Source of the DNA: Rhodoferax_B sp049316285
GTDB lineage: Bacteria > Pseudomonadota > Gammaproteobacteria > Burkholderiales > Burkholderiaceae_C
Length of the DNA stretch: 64,000 nucleotides
NCBI RefSeq assembly: GCF_049316285.1
Contig: NZ_JBMOXA010000006.1
Location: 201,051 to 265,050 of the forward strand
Direction: 5' to 3'
In this document: positions 8,800 to 16,977 of the stretch, in pieces
Layout of the letters: each line of letters begins with the position of its first letter
How positions within the stretch are numbered: the stretch's first letter is position 1
Translations under genes and position numbers: made by a program
Notes under the pieces: model-generated
What the model was told of the DNA's origin: nothing
The model's input: the letters and a program-made list of their open reading frames with translations, nothing else
Database searches by the model: none

Positions 8800-9606
8800 T
8801 TACCAGCTCGCATCCAGGCCCAGCAAGGCCAGCGCACGGTGGCGCAGTGCCGCCAACTTGGGGTCGCCACGGTGGCGCGGATATGGCAGGTCGTTCACCA
8901 GCACTTCGGTGATACGCGCCGGCCGGTCGGAGAACACCACCACGCGCTGCGCCATGAACAGCGCCTCTTCCACATCGTGTGTGACCAGCAGTGCCGAGAA
9001 ACCGGTGCGTTGCCACAACTCGACCAACTCGGTCTGCATGCTCAGCCGCGTCAACGAGTCGAGCTTGCCCAAGGGTTCATCGAGCACCAGCAGGCTGGGG
9101 TCGTTGACCAAGGCCCGCGCCAGGGCCACGCGCTGCGCCATGCCGCCCGACAACTGGTGCGGAAAGGCCTTGGCAAACGAGGCCAGGCCCACCAGTTCCA
9201 GCGCTTGCTCGACACGCTGGCGCTGCGCCTTCAGCACACCACGCGCCTGCAGGCCCAGGGCCACGTTGTCCCACACCGTGCGCCAAGGGAACAGCGTGGG
9301 ATCCTGAAACACCACAATGCGTGACGGATCGGGCTGGGTGATGGTTTTGCCGTCTTGCAGCAAGCTGCCCGTGGTCGCCGGCTCCAGCCCAGCCACCAAG
9401 CGCAGCAAAGTGCTTTTGCCGCAGCCGCTGGGGCCCAGCAAGGCGACAAACTCGCCCGGGGCGATAGACAAGTCCAGCTCGTCTATCACATGCAGGGCAC
9501 CACCCGGCAAATCAAACCAATGGCTCACATTGCGCACATCAATCTGTGAACCTTTCACGCTGTTCTGCGCTGCTGCAGGCGCCTCTTTCTCGACCACACT
9601 CACCAT
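8800..9606 (-). CDS. SsuB/TauB-type ABC transporter ATP-binding protein
   Basis: Cytoplasmic ATPase of a sulfonate/nitrate/taurine-type importer (268 residues). Walker A is GPSGCGKST, the Q-loop lies in VVFQDPTLFPWRTV, the signature is LSGGMAQRVALARAL, Walker B LLVLDEPLGKLD, and the switch His is in LLVTHDVEEAL. The start chosen is the ATG that overlaps the end of the permease gene by seven bases; a longer frame upstream is only the shadow of that permease. The short N-terminal tail (VEKEAPAAAQNSVKGSQ) is low complexity. It works with the permease and binding protein encoded just upstream. Confidence 0.92.
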   Translation of the reverse strand: MVSVVEKEAPAAAQNSVKGSQIDVRNVSHWFDLPGGALHVIDELDLSIAPGEFVALLGPSGCGKSTLLRLVAGLEPATTGSLLQDGKTITQPDPSRIVVFQDPTLFPWRTVWDNVALGLQARGVLKAQRQRVEQALELVGLASFAKAFPHQLSGGMAQRVALARALVNDPSLLVLDEPLGKLDSLTRLSMQTELVELWQRTGFSALLVTHDVEEALFMAQRVVVFSDRPARITEVLVNDLPYPRHRGDPKLAALRHRALALLGLDASW

Positions 9607-10664
9607 TTCACAACCCCCTTCTGCCACGACAACACCCGGTCGCGCAGCACAAACAACAAGGTGATCACACCCGAGAACAGCAGCGCCATGATGATCAAGG
9701 CGGCATACATATTGGGATAGGCCGCCCAGCCTTGCGCCCAGGTGAGGTACCAGCCCAGGCCGGACTTCACACCCAGCATCTCGGCCACCACCAGCGTGGA
9801 AAACGCCGCACCCAAGCCCATGAACAAGCCCACAAACACCTGCGGCAAGGCTGCCGGGATGGCGACACGCAACACCAGAAACCATTGCGAGGCGCCCAGC
9901 GTGCGCGCCACGTCGTAGTAGTTTTTATGCACGTTGGCGACCCCCGACCAGGTGAGCACCGCCACCGGAAACGCCATGCCCAGCGCAATCAGGAAAATCG
10001 CCGTGGACCAGCTCGATGGAAAGAAATAAAAGCTGATGGGCAGCAGCGCCGTGGTCGGCACTGGGCCCAGAATACGCAGCACCGGGTGAATCCAGTAGCT
10101 GGCCTGGCGCGACCAGCCTATCAACACGCCAATCACAAAACCCACACTGGCGCCAATCGAAATGCCCACGGCCAGCAATCGCAGTGAGTTGCCAGCGCTC
10201 TCGGCCAGGCGTGCGTAGTCGGTGGCATACACCTCGACCAAAGTTTGCGGCGGCGCAAAAAACGGTGGCGGCAGTGTGCCCAGCTTGGCGGTGAACACCT
10301 GCCAGATGGAAAAGCCCAGCGCCAGCGCCACCAGCCACGGGCCCAGCGGGCGCACCCTTTGTGTGGCGACAGACCAGGGTGTCAACACCGGAGCCAAAAC
10401 CAGCGCGAACAGCAGCCCGGCCACACCAAAGGCCGCCCAGGCAAACTCTTCGGTGTAGGTCCACTCGTTGAAGCCTGCGGGCTTGTTGGGCCACAGGTAG
10501 GTCAGCGCACCGAGTAAAGCCCAGGCTATGCTGGCCAGCAGGCCAATGCTCCAGAACCTGGCGGGCGCCACGGCTTGCAGCGGGCGCGCGGCTGCCTGGG
10601 TTCGGGTGCGCGGCGCAGCCACGCCGGGTGGCGCGGGCAAGAGGTTGTCGGCGACTATGCTCAT
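9600..10664 (-). CDS. SsuC/TauC-type ABC transporter permease
   Basis: Inner-membrane permease of 354 residues, longer than SsuC (about 260) because of an N-terminal cytoplasmic stretch and extra helices before the BPD domain. The ATPase-docking EAA loop reads VARTLGASQWFLVLRVAIPAALPQVFVGL, near residues 240-270. The C-terminal part (LGWYLTWAQGWAAYPNMYAALI) is typical of the family. I chose the ATG with GGAG seven bases upstream and 14 bases after the binding-protein stop, rather than a TTG overlapping that gene. Confidence 0.9.
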   Translation of the reverse strand: MSIVADNLLPAPPGVAAPRTRTQAAARPLQAVAPARFWSIGLLASIAWALLGALTYLWPNKPAGFNEWTYTEEFAWAAFGVAGLLFALVLAPVLTPWSVATQRVRPLGPWLVALALGFSIWQVFTAKLGTLPPPFFAPPQTLVEVYATDYARLAESAGNSLRLLAVGISIGASVGFVIGVLIGWSRQASYWIHPVLRILGPVPTTALLPISFYFFPSSWSTAIFLIALGMAFPVAVLTWSGVANVHKNYYDVARTLGASQWFLVLRVAIPAALPQVFVGLFMGLGAAFSTLVVAEMLGVKSGLGWYLTWAQGWAAYPNMYAALIIMALLFSGVITLLFVLRDRVLSWQKGVVKW

Positions 10665-10678
10665 GGCTGGCTCCAGCG

Positions 10679-11689
10679 TCAAGCCAACACGTCGGCGTAG
10701 ACGTGGGCCGCAAACTTGGCCGGGTCGGTGCTGGGCTTGAGCACGTTGACCAGCTTGAAGTCGCGGGCGTAGAACTCGATCTCCTGGCGCAACGCCGTGC
10801 CCACGGGGTGGTTGCGGTGCGTCAACGTGCCCAACACGGCGCGCAAGTCTTCCTGCGGCACCTTGGAGTAGGGGCTGAAGATTTTGGCGGTTTCGTTCGG
10901 GTTGTCGGCCACGAAGTCTGAGGCCTCTATCAGCGCACGTGTCAACGCGGCGGCCGTGGGTCTGTCGTTGCGCACCATGTTGCCACTCACACCCAGCACG
11001 CAGCAGGTTTTGGCGGCGTATTCACCCGACAGGTTGCTTGCCAGGTCCACCAGTCCCTTGGTACGGCGCTGGATCAGGAACAGGTTGGGATCACCGTCGG
11101 CAATCGCGTGGGCCTCACCCTTCTCTACCGCCAGGCCCAGCATGTCGCCGGGAAACTGGCGCCAAGTCACGTCTTTTTCGGGATTCAGCCCGGCCTTGGT
11201 CAGCAGCACCGAGAAGAAGTTCTTGCCGGGGCTGTTGAGGTCGGACACGGCGATGGTTTTGCCCTTGAGCTTTTGCAGGTCGGTCACACCGGCGGGGCCG
11301 TAACCCACCAGGCGCGAGCAGCCGCCATGTGAACTGCCCACCAGCTTCACGTCAAAGCCCGACTCCAGCGGCTTGATCCAGCGGTGCACCATGCCCACAC
11401 CGGCGTCGGCCTTGGAGGTGGCGATGGCTTCGAGCAACTGGTCGGTGGAACCCGCAAAGTTCACCAGCTCGACCTTCAAGCCGTGTTTTTCAAAGATGCC
11501 GCGCTCTTGCGCCACAGGCGCTGCCGACAAACAAATGGCGTTGGCGTTCCAGGCCAGTTTCACCTCGCGCAGCGGCCCGGCCGCAAAGGCCGAACGGCCG
11601 ATCACGCTGGCGCCGGCCACAGCGCCTGTCACACCGGCGGCCTGCAGCCATTGGCGGCGCGACCAGTTTGCGAGTTTGTTCTGTTCCAT
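10679..11689 (-). CDS. NMT1/SsuA-type periplasmic substrate-binding protein, Tat signal
   Basis: A 336-residue binding protein, first gene of the cytochrome-containing operon. The signal has a twin-arginine motif (SRRQWLQAAG) and a small-residue hydrophobic core ending at SAFAAGPLR. Mature domains show EVKLAWNANAICLSAAPVAQ, the ELL/EAIATSKADAGVGM ligand-side block, LKGKTIAVSDLNSPGKNFF and GLAVEKGEAHAIADGDPN. It is diverged from the other three SsuA-type proteins in the window: the usual TPADxxxAF block is missing. A different ligand is therefore likely. Confidence 0.88.
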   Translation of the reverse strand: MEQNKLANWSRRQWLQAAGVTGAVAGASVIGRSAFAAGPLREVKLAWNANAICLSAAPVAQERGIFEKHGLKVELVNFAGSTDQLLEAIATSKADAGVGMVHRWIKPLESGFDVKLVGSSHGGCSRLVGYGPAGVTDLQKLKGKTIAVSDLNSPGKNFFSVLLTKAGLNPEKDVTWRQFPGDMLGLAVEKGEAHAIADGDPNLFLIQRRTKGLVDLASNLSGEYAAKTCCVLGVSGNMVRNDRPTAAALTRALIEASDFVADNPNETAKIFSPYSKVPQEDLRAVLGTLTHRNHPVGTALRQEIEFYARDFKLVNVLKPSTDPAKFAAHVYADVLA

Positions 11690-11831
11690 GCGGTCATCCC
11701 TTTGGTTTAAATTGAGGCTGAATCGACGGCTATTGCAATCAAAAATGCAAAACCTGGGAAAGAAGGATTTCAGTTATGGATATGCAAAAGCGTCAGCACA
11801 AAGCCATGCATTCACTGGTTCAATCCACACC
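11690..11831. promoter_or_regulatory. Divergent regulatory region, ABC operon / thiol dioxygenase
   Basis: A 142-base AT-rich region between two divergent sulfur-related units. It carries repeated TGCAA-type words (ATTGCAATCAAAAATGCAAAA) and a TTATGGATATGCAAAA segment that could be a LysR/CysB-type target. No clear -35/-10 pair stands out. Confidence 0.4.
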
Positions 11832-12410
11832 ATGACCACTTTGCTAGACATTCCACGCCTGAACGACTTCGTGCAGGCCTTTGGCGCCCTGCTAGACACC
11901 GGCCCCGATGAAGCCCGCGTGGTGGCCGAGGGCGGCGCGCTGCTGCAGGCCCTGGTGCGCCATGACGACTGGCTGCCCGCCAGCCACGCCCAGCCCGATG
12001 CCGCCCGCTACAGCCAATACCTGCTGCATGCCGATGCGCGCGAGCGCTTTTCGGTGGTGAGTTTTGTCTGGGGGCCGGGCCAGGCCACACCCATACACAA
12101 CCACACCGTGTGGGGGCTAATCGGCATGCTGCGCGGCGCCGAGGTGTCGCAAGCCTATGCCTTAAGTGCCGACGGGCAATGGCAGGCCGACGGCAGCGCC
12201 ATCACCTTGCACCCCGGCGATGTGGAAGCCGTGTCACCGCGTCTGGGCGACGTGCACCGCGTGCACAACGCACTGGCTGGGCAAACCTCCATCAGCATCC
12301 ACGTTTACGGCGCCGACATTGGCAAGGTGAAACGCGAGGTGTTTTTCCCCGATGGCTCGAGCAAACTGTTCATCTCCGGCTATAGCGCACCGGCGCTGGC
12401 GACAGCTTAA
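11832..12410 (+). CDS. Cupin thiol dioxygenase (cysteine / 3-mercaptopropionate dioxygenase type)
   Basis: Cytoplasmic non-haem iron cupin of 192 residues. The facial His triad is visible: His89 and His91 in PIHNHTVWGLIGMLRG, and His142 in GDVHRVHN. These are at the positions I recall for bacterial 3-mercaptopropionate dioxygenase. Gly95 sits where mammalian cysteine dioxygenase has the cross-linked Cys93, while Tyr159 (HVYGAD) is kept. The enzyme should oxidise a thiol to its sulfinate. Which thiol (cysteine, mercaptopropionate or mercaptosuccinate) is uncertain. The ATG chosen gives the standard family length; no strong ribosome site is visible. A multi-rhodanese gene follows after 26 bases and is presumably cotranscribed. 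Confidence 0.85.
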   Translation: MTTLLDIPRLNDFVQAFGALLDTGPDEARVVAEGGALLQALVRHDDWLPASHAQPDAARYSQYLLHADARERFSVVSFVWGPGQATPIHNHTVWGLIGMLRGAEVSQAYALSADGQWQADGSAITLHPGDVEAVSPRLGDVHRVHNALAGQTSISIHVYGADIGKVKREVFFPDGSSKLFISGYSAPALATA

Positions 12411-12436
12411 TTTCCCGACTGCTTTTCACTTCCAAC

Positions 12437-14050
12437 ATGCCTCAAACGATTGCTTTCAAGACCCCTGCCGACGTGCGCCAAGCCCTGCTGGCGCAGCAAG
12501 AAATTGCGCTGATCGACGTGCGCGAAGAAGACCCCTTCGCCCAAGCCCACCCGCTGTTCGCAGCCAACTTTCCCGCCAGCCGGCTGGAGCTGGACGCCTG
12601 GCGTCGTATCCCGCGCCGCAACACAACCATCGTGGTGTATGACAACGGCGAAGGCCTGGCCGCACCGGCGGCGGCCACGCTGCAGCAACTCGGCTACACC
12701 GATGTGGCCTTGCTGCAAGGCGGCCTGCAGGGTTGGCGCGATGCTGGCGGCGAAATCTTCATCGACGTGAACGTGCCCAGCAAAGCCTTTGGTGAACTGG
12801 TGGAAGCCAAACGCCACACACCGTCACTCGCTGCCGAGGAAGTGCAGGCGCTGCTGGACGCCAAGGCCGATGTGGTGGTTCTCGACGCACGCCGCTTCGA
12901 CGAATACCAGACCATGAGCATCCCCAGCGCCACCAGCGTACCCGGGGCCGAACTGGTGCTGCGCGCACGCGCCCTGGCGCCCAACCCGGCGACACAAATC
13001 ATCGTCAACTGCGCGGGCCGCACCCGCAGCATCATAGGCACACAATCGTTGGTGAACGCAGGTGTGCCCAACCCCGTGGCGGCCCTGCGCAACGGCACCA
13101 TAGGCTGGCTGTTGGCCAGCCAAAAACTCGACAAAGGTGCCAGTCGCCAAGGCGCCGAAGCCGCACCTTTGGACGAAGCACAGCGCGCACAGGCCGCAAC
13201 CCAGGCCCGCAGTGTGGCCGACCGCGCGGCTGTGGGCCGCGCCAAAACCGCCGACTTGGCACGCTGGCGCAGCGCCGCCGAACAAGCCAGCCGCACCAGC
13301 TATTTCTTTGATGTGCGCACCCCGGAAGAATTTGCTGGCGGCCATCTGCCCGGCTTTGCCAGCGCACCCGGCGGTCAACTGGTGCAGGAGACCGACCACT
13401 CCGCCCCGGTACGCGGTGCCCGCCTGGTGCTGGCCGACACCGACGGTGTGCGCGCCAACATGACGGCTTCGTGGCTGGCCCAATTGGGCTGGGAGGTCTG
13501 GGTGCTGGACGACGTGCCGGCAAGCGACTTCACGACCGCGCCACAAGCCGCCGCCTACCCAGAGCCACGTGGCCACTCGCAAAACGTCAGCGCCGCCGAC
13601 TTGGCCAACTGGCTGGCGAACACACCCGCCGGCGACACCGCGGTACTCGACTTCACCACCAGCGCCAACTACGTGCAACGCCATATTCCCGGCGCCTGGT
13701 TTGTGCTGCGCTCGCAATTGGCCCAAGGGCTGAAAGAAATCCCCAAGGCAAAACGTTATGTAGTGACCTGCGGCAGCAGCCTGTTGGCCCGCTACGCGGT
13801 GCAAGACATCGCCGAACAAACCGGCGCCGAAGTCTGGGTGCTGGACGGCGGCACACAAGCCTGGATCGCCCAGGGCCTGCCGCTGGAACACGGCGAAACC
13901 CGCCTGGCCGCGCCACGCATAGACCGCTACCGCCGCCCCTACGAAGGCACGGAAAGCCCGCGCGAAGCCATGCAGGCGTATCTGGATTGGGAGTTTGGCC
14001 TGGTCGACCAACTGGCGCGTGATGGCACACATGGGTTCAAGGTGTTGTAG
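12437..14050 (+). CDS. Four-domain rhodanese-like protein
   Basis: A 537-residue cytoplasmic protein built of four rhodanese modules (about 1-110, 125-230, 270-365 and 380-500). Only modules 2 and 4 have an active-site cysteine: Cys192 in VNCAGRTRSIIG and Cys445 in VTCGSSLLARYA. Module 1 has Asp69 (VVYDNGEG) and module 3 Asp334/Thr335 (VLADTDGV) at that position, so they look structural. The CAGRTRS loop resembles thiosulfate or single-domain rhodanese loops. Encoded directly behind a thiol dioxygenase, it may process the sulfur released from the sulfinate product. That role is inference from operon order. Confidence 0.88.
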   Translation: MPQTIAFKTPADVRQALLAQQEIALIDVREEDPFAQAHPLFAANFPASRLELDAWRRIPRRNTTIVVYDNGEGLAAPAAATLQQLGYTDVALLQGGLQGWRDAGGEIFIDVNVPSKAFGELVEAKRHTPSLAAEEVQALLDAKADVVVLDARRFDEYQTMSIPSATSVPGAELVLRARALAPNPATQIIVNCAGRTRSIIGTQSLVNAGVPNPVAALRNGTIGWLLASQKLDKGASRQGAEAAPLDEAQRAQAATQARSVADRAAVGRAKTADLARWRSAAEQASRTSYFFDVRTPEEFAGGHLPGFASAPGGQLVQETDHSAPVRGARLVLADTDGVRANMTASWLAQLGWEVWVLDDVPASDFTTAPQAAAYPEPRGHSQNVSAADLANWLANTPAGDTAVLDFTTSANYVQRHIPGAWFVLRSQLAQGLKEIPKAKRYVVTCGSSLLARYAVQDIAEQTGAEVWVLDGGTQAWIAQGLPLEHGETRLAAPRIDRYRRPYEGTESPREAMQAYLDWEFGLVDQLARDGTHGFKVL

Positions 14051-14079
14051 TCCAGCGCAGAGCAAACGGCACCAACAAC

Positions 14080-14105
14080 AAGGGGGACAAACTGTCCCCC
14101 TTTTG
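14080..14105 (+). terminator. Intrinsic terminator after the rhodanese gene
   Basis: A perfect 8-bp stem GGGGGACA / TGTCCCCC with a 3-base loop is followed by TTTTGTTTT. It ends the dioxygenase-rhodanese unit and also faces the end of the convergent monooxygenase gene. Confidence 0.85.
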
Positions 14106-14129
14106 TTTTGTGCAGATGGTGTGCGCGGC

Positions 14130-15527
14130 TCAGACCGTGGCGGCTTCCCTGGCTTTGGCAACGGCGGGCTGCGCAGCCTGGGCGATGGCGGTCCGTGCCA
14201 CGGTGTTGCGGTTCTCCGGCACAGTCAGCCCCAGGTTCGCGCGGAACGTGGTGTGTGGCAATGCCGGGCGCAACAGGCCACGCGCTTGCAGCAGCGGCAC
14301 GGCCAGCGCGACAAACTGCTTCAGCGAGTCGTTGGGCAAGGCCTCGAAGAACACAAAACCATCGGCCGCACCACCCTCGAACCAGCGCTGGATTTCATCC
14401 ACCACTTGCTCGGCCGTGCCCACGAAGCTGCGCTTGGGGCGGGCAAACCATTGCGCCACCTCGCGCAGCGTCAGTTGGTGCTCACGCGCGTGTTGTTTGA
14501 TGCGATCAGTGGCCGAAGCCTGGCTGTTGCGGCCCAGCTCGCCCAGATCCGGGAATGGCGCGTCCAGCGGGTACTGGCGAAAGTCGTGGTCGTTGAATGG
14601 GCGGGCCAAGGCCGCCAGTGCGTTTTCAATCGGCACCAGCGCGGCCAGGGCTTCGAATTTGGCTTCGGCTTCTTCTGCCGTGCGGCCCACGATGGGGCGT
14701 ATGCCGGGCAACAGAAACACCTGGTCCGGGTTGCGGCCGGCTGCGGCCACGCGGCCTTTGACCTCTTGTGCGTAGGCGCGGGCCTCTTCAAACGTGTCGC
14801 CATGGAAGAAGATCGCATCGGCCCTGGCGGACGCAAAGGCCTTGCCGTCCTCCGAAGCACCGGCCTGGAAGATCACCGGCTGGCCTTGTGGGGAACGGCT
14901 GATGTTGAGCGGCCCTTCCACCTGGAAGAACTCGCCCTTGTGGTCCAGCTTGTGCAGCTTCTTTTCGTCGAAGAACTGGCCGCTGGTTTTGTCGCGTACC
15001 AGCGCATCGTCTTCCCATGAATCCCACAGGCCTTGCACCACGTCCAGGTGTTCACCGGCCAGGCGGTAACGCACGTCGTGGGCGTAGTGTTCTTCGCGGC
15101 CATAGTTGCGTGCGCTGCCGTCCAGCCACGAGGTGACCACGTTCCAGCCCGCACGGCCACCGCTGATGTGGTCTAGCGAAGCGAATTGGCGCGCCACCGT
15201 GAAAGGTTCGCTGTAGCTGGCCGTCACCGTGGCCACCAAGCCTATGCGCTCGGTGACCGCGGCCAGGGCCGAAAGAATGGTGATGGGCTCGAAACGGTTG
15301 AGGTAATGCGGGCTGGAGCGCGGCGTGATGTGCACGCTGTCGGCCACGAACAAGAATTCAAACCCGGCCTGCTCGGCGAGTTGCGCTTGCGCCTTGTAGA
15401 AGCCGAAGTTGACGCTGGCGTCGGTCACCGCCGTCTCGTAGCGCCAGTCGCCCCAGCCGGCGCCCACGCCGTGGAGAACAAAACCGAGTTTGAGGGTGCG
15501 CGCTTGGGTGCTGGGGTTCTGGGCCAT
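14130..15527 (-). CDS. NtaA/SnaA/DszA-family LLM flavin monooxygenase
   Basis: Two-component flavin monooxygenase of 465 residues, the typical size for the NtaA/SnaA/DszA/SoxA family. Visible blocks: KLGFVLHGVGAGWGDWRY, the FNN-type barrel motif AEQAGFEFLFVADSVH, ARQFASLDHISGGRAGWNVVTSW, NYGREEHYAHDVRY and VIFQAGASEDGKAFA. Members desulfurise sulfones or oxidise chelators and sulfides, using FMNH2 from a separate reductase (SsuE in this region could serve). The ATG has AAGGA nine bases upstream; an in-frame extension would run into the terminator of the regulator gene. The surrounding sulfur genes suggest an organosulfur substrate, which I cannot name. Confidence 0.85.
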   Translation of the reverse strand: MAQNPSTQARTLKLGFVLHGVGAGWGDWRYETAVTDASVNFGFYKAQAQLAEQAGFEFLFVADSVHITPRSSPHYLNRFEPITILSALAAVTERIGLVATVTASYSEPFTVARQFASLDHISGGRAGWNVVTSWLDGSARNYGREEHYAHDVRYRLAGEHLDVVQGLWDSWEDDALVRDKTSGQFFDEKKLHKLDHKGEFFQVEGPLNISRSPQGQPVIFQAGASEDGKAFASARADAIFFHGDTFEEARAYAQEVKGRVAAAGRNPDQVFLLPGIRPIVGRTAEEAEAKFEALAALVPIENALAALARPFNDHDFRQYPLDAPFPDLGELGRNSQASATDRIKQHAREHQLTLREVAQWFARPKRSFVGTAEQVVDEIQRWFEGGAADGFVFFEALPNDSLKQFVALAVPLLQARGLLRPALPHTTFRANLGLTVPENRNTVARTAIAQAAQPAVAKAREAATV

Positions 15528-15565
15528 GGAGAGCGTCCTTGAAGAATGTGGCGGGCAAAAATGAC

Positions 15566-15595
15566 AAAGCCCTGCAGCGTAGGCCGCAGGGCTTT
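15566..15595 (-). terminator. Intrinsic terminator after the CysB-family gene
   Basis: A perfect 10-bp stem (AAAGCCCTGC / GCAGGGCTTT) lies 18 bases past the regulator's stop. Read on the minus strand it is followed by GTCATTTTTG. The downstream NtaA-like gene must therefore have its own promoter or depend on read-through. Confidence 0.75.
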
Positions 15596-15613
15596 GATCG
15601 CCAACGAAGAAAA

Positions 15614-16576
15614 TCAACTATCGGTATGCGCTGCCGCCGCTGCCGATTGCGCCGCCTGCTGCAAGGCCAGGTCCACGGCCTCACGTGTCAGCGTGGGCAC
15701 AAAACTCTCGATGAAGTGGTAGGCATAACCGCGCAGCCAGCCGCCTCGGCGCAAGCCCAGCCGCGTGAGGTTGACCTCGAACAAATGGCGCGCCTCCAGA
15801 ATGCGCAACTGGCGGTCACGCTCCGGATCCACGGCAATCGAGGCCACGATGCCCACCCCCATGCCCAGCTCCACATAGGTCTTGATCACATCGGCGTCCA
15901 TGGCGGTCAGCACCACGTCGGGGCGCAGGCCTTCGCGCGCAAAGGCTTCGTCGATGTGGGCGCGGCCGGTGTAGCCCTGTTCGTAGGTGATGATGGGGTA
16001 CTCGGCGAGTTGCTCCAGCGTCACCGGCGCATCGGTCTCCAGCAAGGGATGGCCGGGCTGCACCACGATGCTGTGCGTCCAGCGGTAACACGGCAGTGTC
16101 ACCAGGCCGTCGTAAGTGGCCAGCGCCTCGGTCGCCACACCAATGTCGGCCTCGCCGCTGAGCAGCATCTCGGCCACCTGGCGTGGCGAGCCCTGGTGCA
16201 GATGCATGCTGACATTGGGAAAGCGCGCCCTGAAGTCGCGCACCACCTGTGGCAAGGCATAACGCGCTTGAGAGTGTGTGGCGGCGACCGACAGGCGGCC
16301 ATGTGAACTGGCGTGAAAGTCTTCACCCGCACGCTTGAGGTTCTCGGCTTCCAGCAGCAGGCGCTCCAGAATCGGCAACAGTGTCTGGCCCGGCGGCGTG
16401 AGGCCGGTCAGGCGTTTGCCAGCGCGCACAAAAATCTCCACGCCCAGCTCTTCCTCTAGCTCGCGGATCTGGCGGCTCACGCCGGGTTGCGAGGTGAACA
16501 ACATGTGCGCCACCTCGGTCAAATTGAAGCCGCAACGCACGGCTTCGCGCACAGAGCGCAATTGCTGAAAATTCAT
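15614..16576 (-). CDS. CysB-family LysR-type regulator (CysB/Cbl/SsuR)
   Basis: LysR regulator of 320 residues. The N-terminus starts MNFQQLRSVREAV and continues through the CysB-type winged helix (FTSQPGVSRQIRELEEELG, FVRAGKRLTGLTPPG). Effector-domain blocks are THSQARYALPQVVRDF, ITYEQGYTGRAHIDEAF and VIKTYVELGMGVGIVA. Within the family it could be CysB itself, Cbl, or SsuR, the Burkholderia sulfonate activator. Its place behind the ssu genes, in the same direction, favours a sulfonate/sulfate-starvation regulator of this region. I chose the internal ATG rather than one six codons earlier to match the family N-terminus. Confidence 0.88.
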   Translation of the reverse strand: MNFQQLRSVREAVRCGFNLTEVAHMLFTSQPGVSRQIRELEEELGVEIFVRAGKRLTGLTPPGQTLLPILERLLLEAENLKRAGEDFHASSHGRLSVAATHSQARYALPQVVRDFRARFPNVSMHLHQGSPRQVAEMLLSGEADIGVATEALATYDGLVTLPCYRWTHSIVVQPGHPLLETDAPVTLEQLAEYPIITYEQGYTGRAHIDEAFAREGLRPDVVLTAMDADVIKTYVELGMGVGIVASIAVDPERDRQLRILEARHLFEVNLTRLGLRRGGWLRGYAYHFIESFVPTLTREAVDLALQQAAQSAAAAAHTDS

Positions 16577-16627
16577 GACCAGACGGCCCTGCACCCACCG
16601 GGCTGCGATGTCGCAAGGGCTCCTATT

Positions 16628-16682
16628 CTTGTAGCTGCATACGCTTGTTGTGCAAGTGCTGCAGCCACTTTTTTCTTAAAAC
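16628..16682. repeat. Dispersed short repeat, copy A
   Basis: A roughly 55-base element between ssuF and the CysB-family gene: GTAGCTGCATACGCTTGTTG followed by TGCAAGTGCTGCAGCCACTT and a T-run. It shares the TAGCTGC...CGCTTG...CAAG-GCTG layout with three other copies (32874-32931, 42137-42193, 48711-48775). Its T-rich side could also act as a terminator for ssuF. Confidence 0.55.
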
Positions 16683-16711
16683 GTTTGAGAGCTTGGCCTG
16701 ACAGCTTGACC

Positions 16712-16927
16712 TTACAGCTTGGCGATAGAGACTTCGGTCGACTTGACCAAGGCCACAACATCCGAGCCCACCACCAAGCCCAGGTCGTCGACCGAGCGCG
16801 TGGTGATCACCGAGGTGACCACGCCAAACGGCGTTTCCACGTCGACTTCCGAGACCACGTCGCCGCGGATGATTTCGCGGACTTTGCCTTTGAACTGGTT
16901 GCGCACATTGATGGCTTGAATGGACAT
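16712..16927 (-). CDS. ssuF: SsuF, small TOBE/Mop-type molybdopterin-binding-like protein
   Basis: A 71-residue single Mop/TOBE domain: MSIQAINVRNQFKGKVREI, followed by DVVSEVDVETPFGVVTSVIT and VDDLGLVVGSDVVALVKSTEVS. Such proteins normally bind molybdate or oxyanions. In Pseudomonas putida ssuF is the last gene of the ssuEADCBF operon and is needed for growth on sulfonates, with an unclear mechanism. Here it also follows ssuB. The ribosome site AAAGGAG lies about eight bases before the ATG. It is a short but clear gene. Confidence 0.9.
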   Translation of the reverse strand: MSIQAINVRNQFKGKVREIIRGDVVSEVDVETPFGVVTSVITTRSVDDLGLVVGSDVVALVKSTEVSIAKL

Positions 16928-16977
16928 GGGGTACTCCTTTTGTAGTCCGTTAGAGAAATGTTGAAACAGTAAAAGAT

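Noticed and set aside
12824..14161. 445-codon minus-strand frame opposite the rhodanese gene
   Set aside because: Antisense shadow of a protein with defined rhodanese loops.
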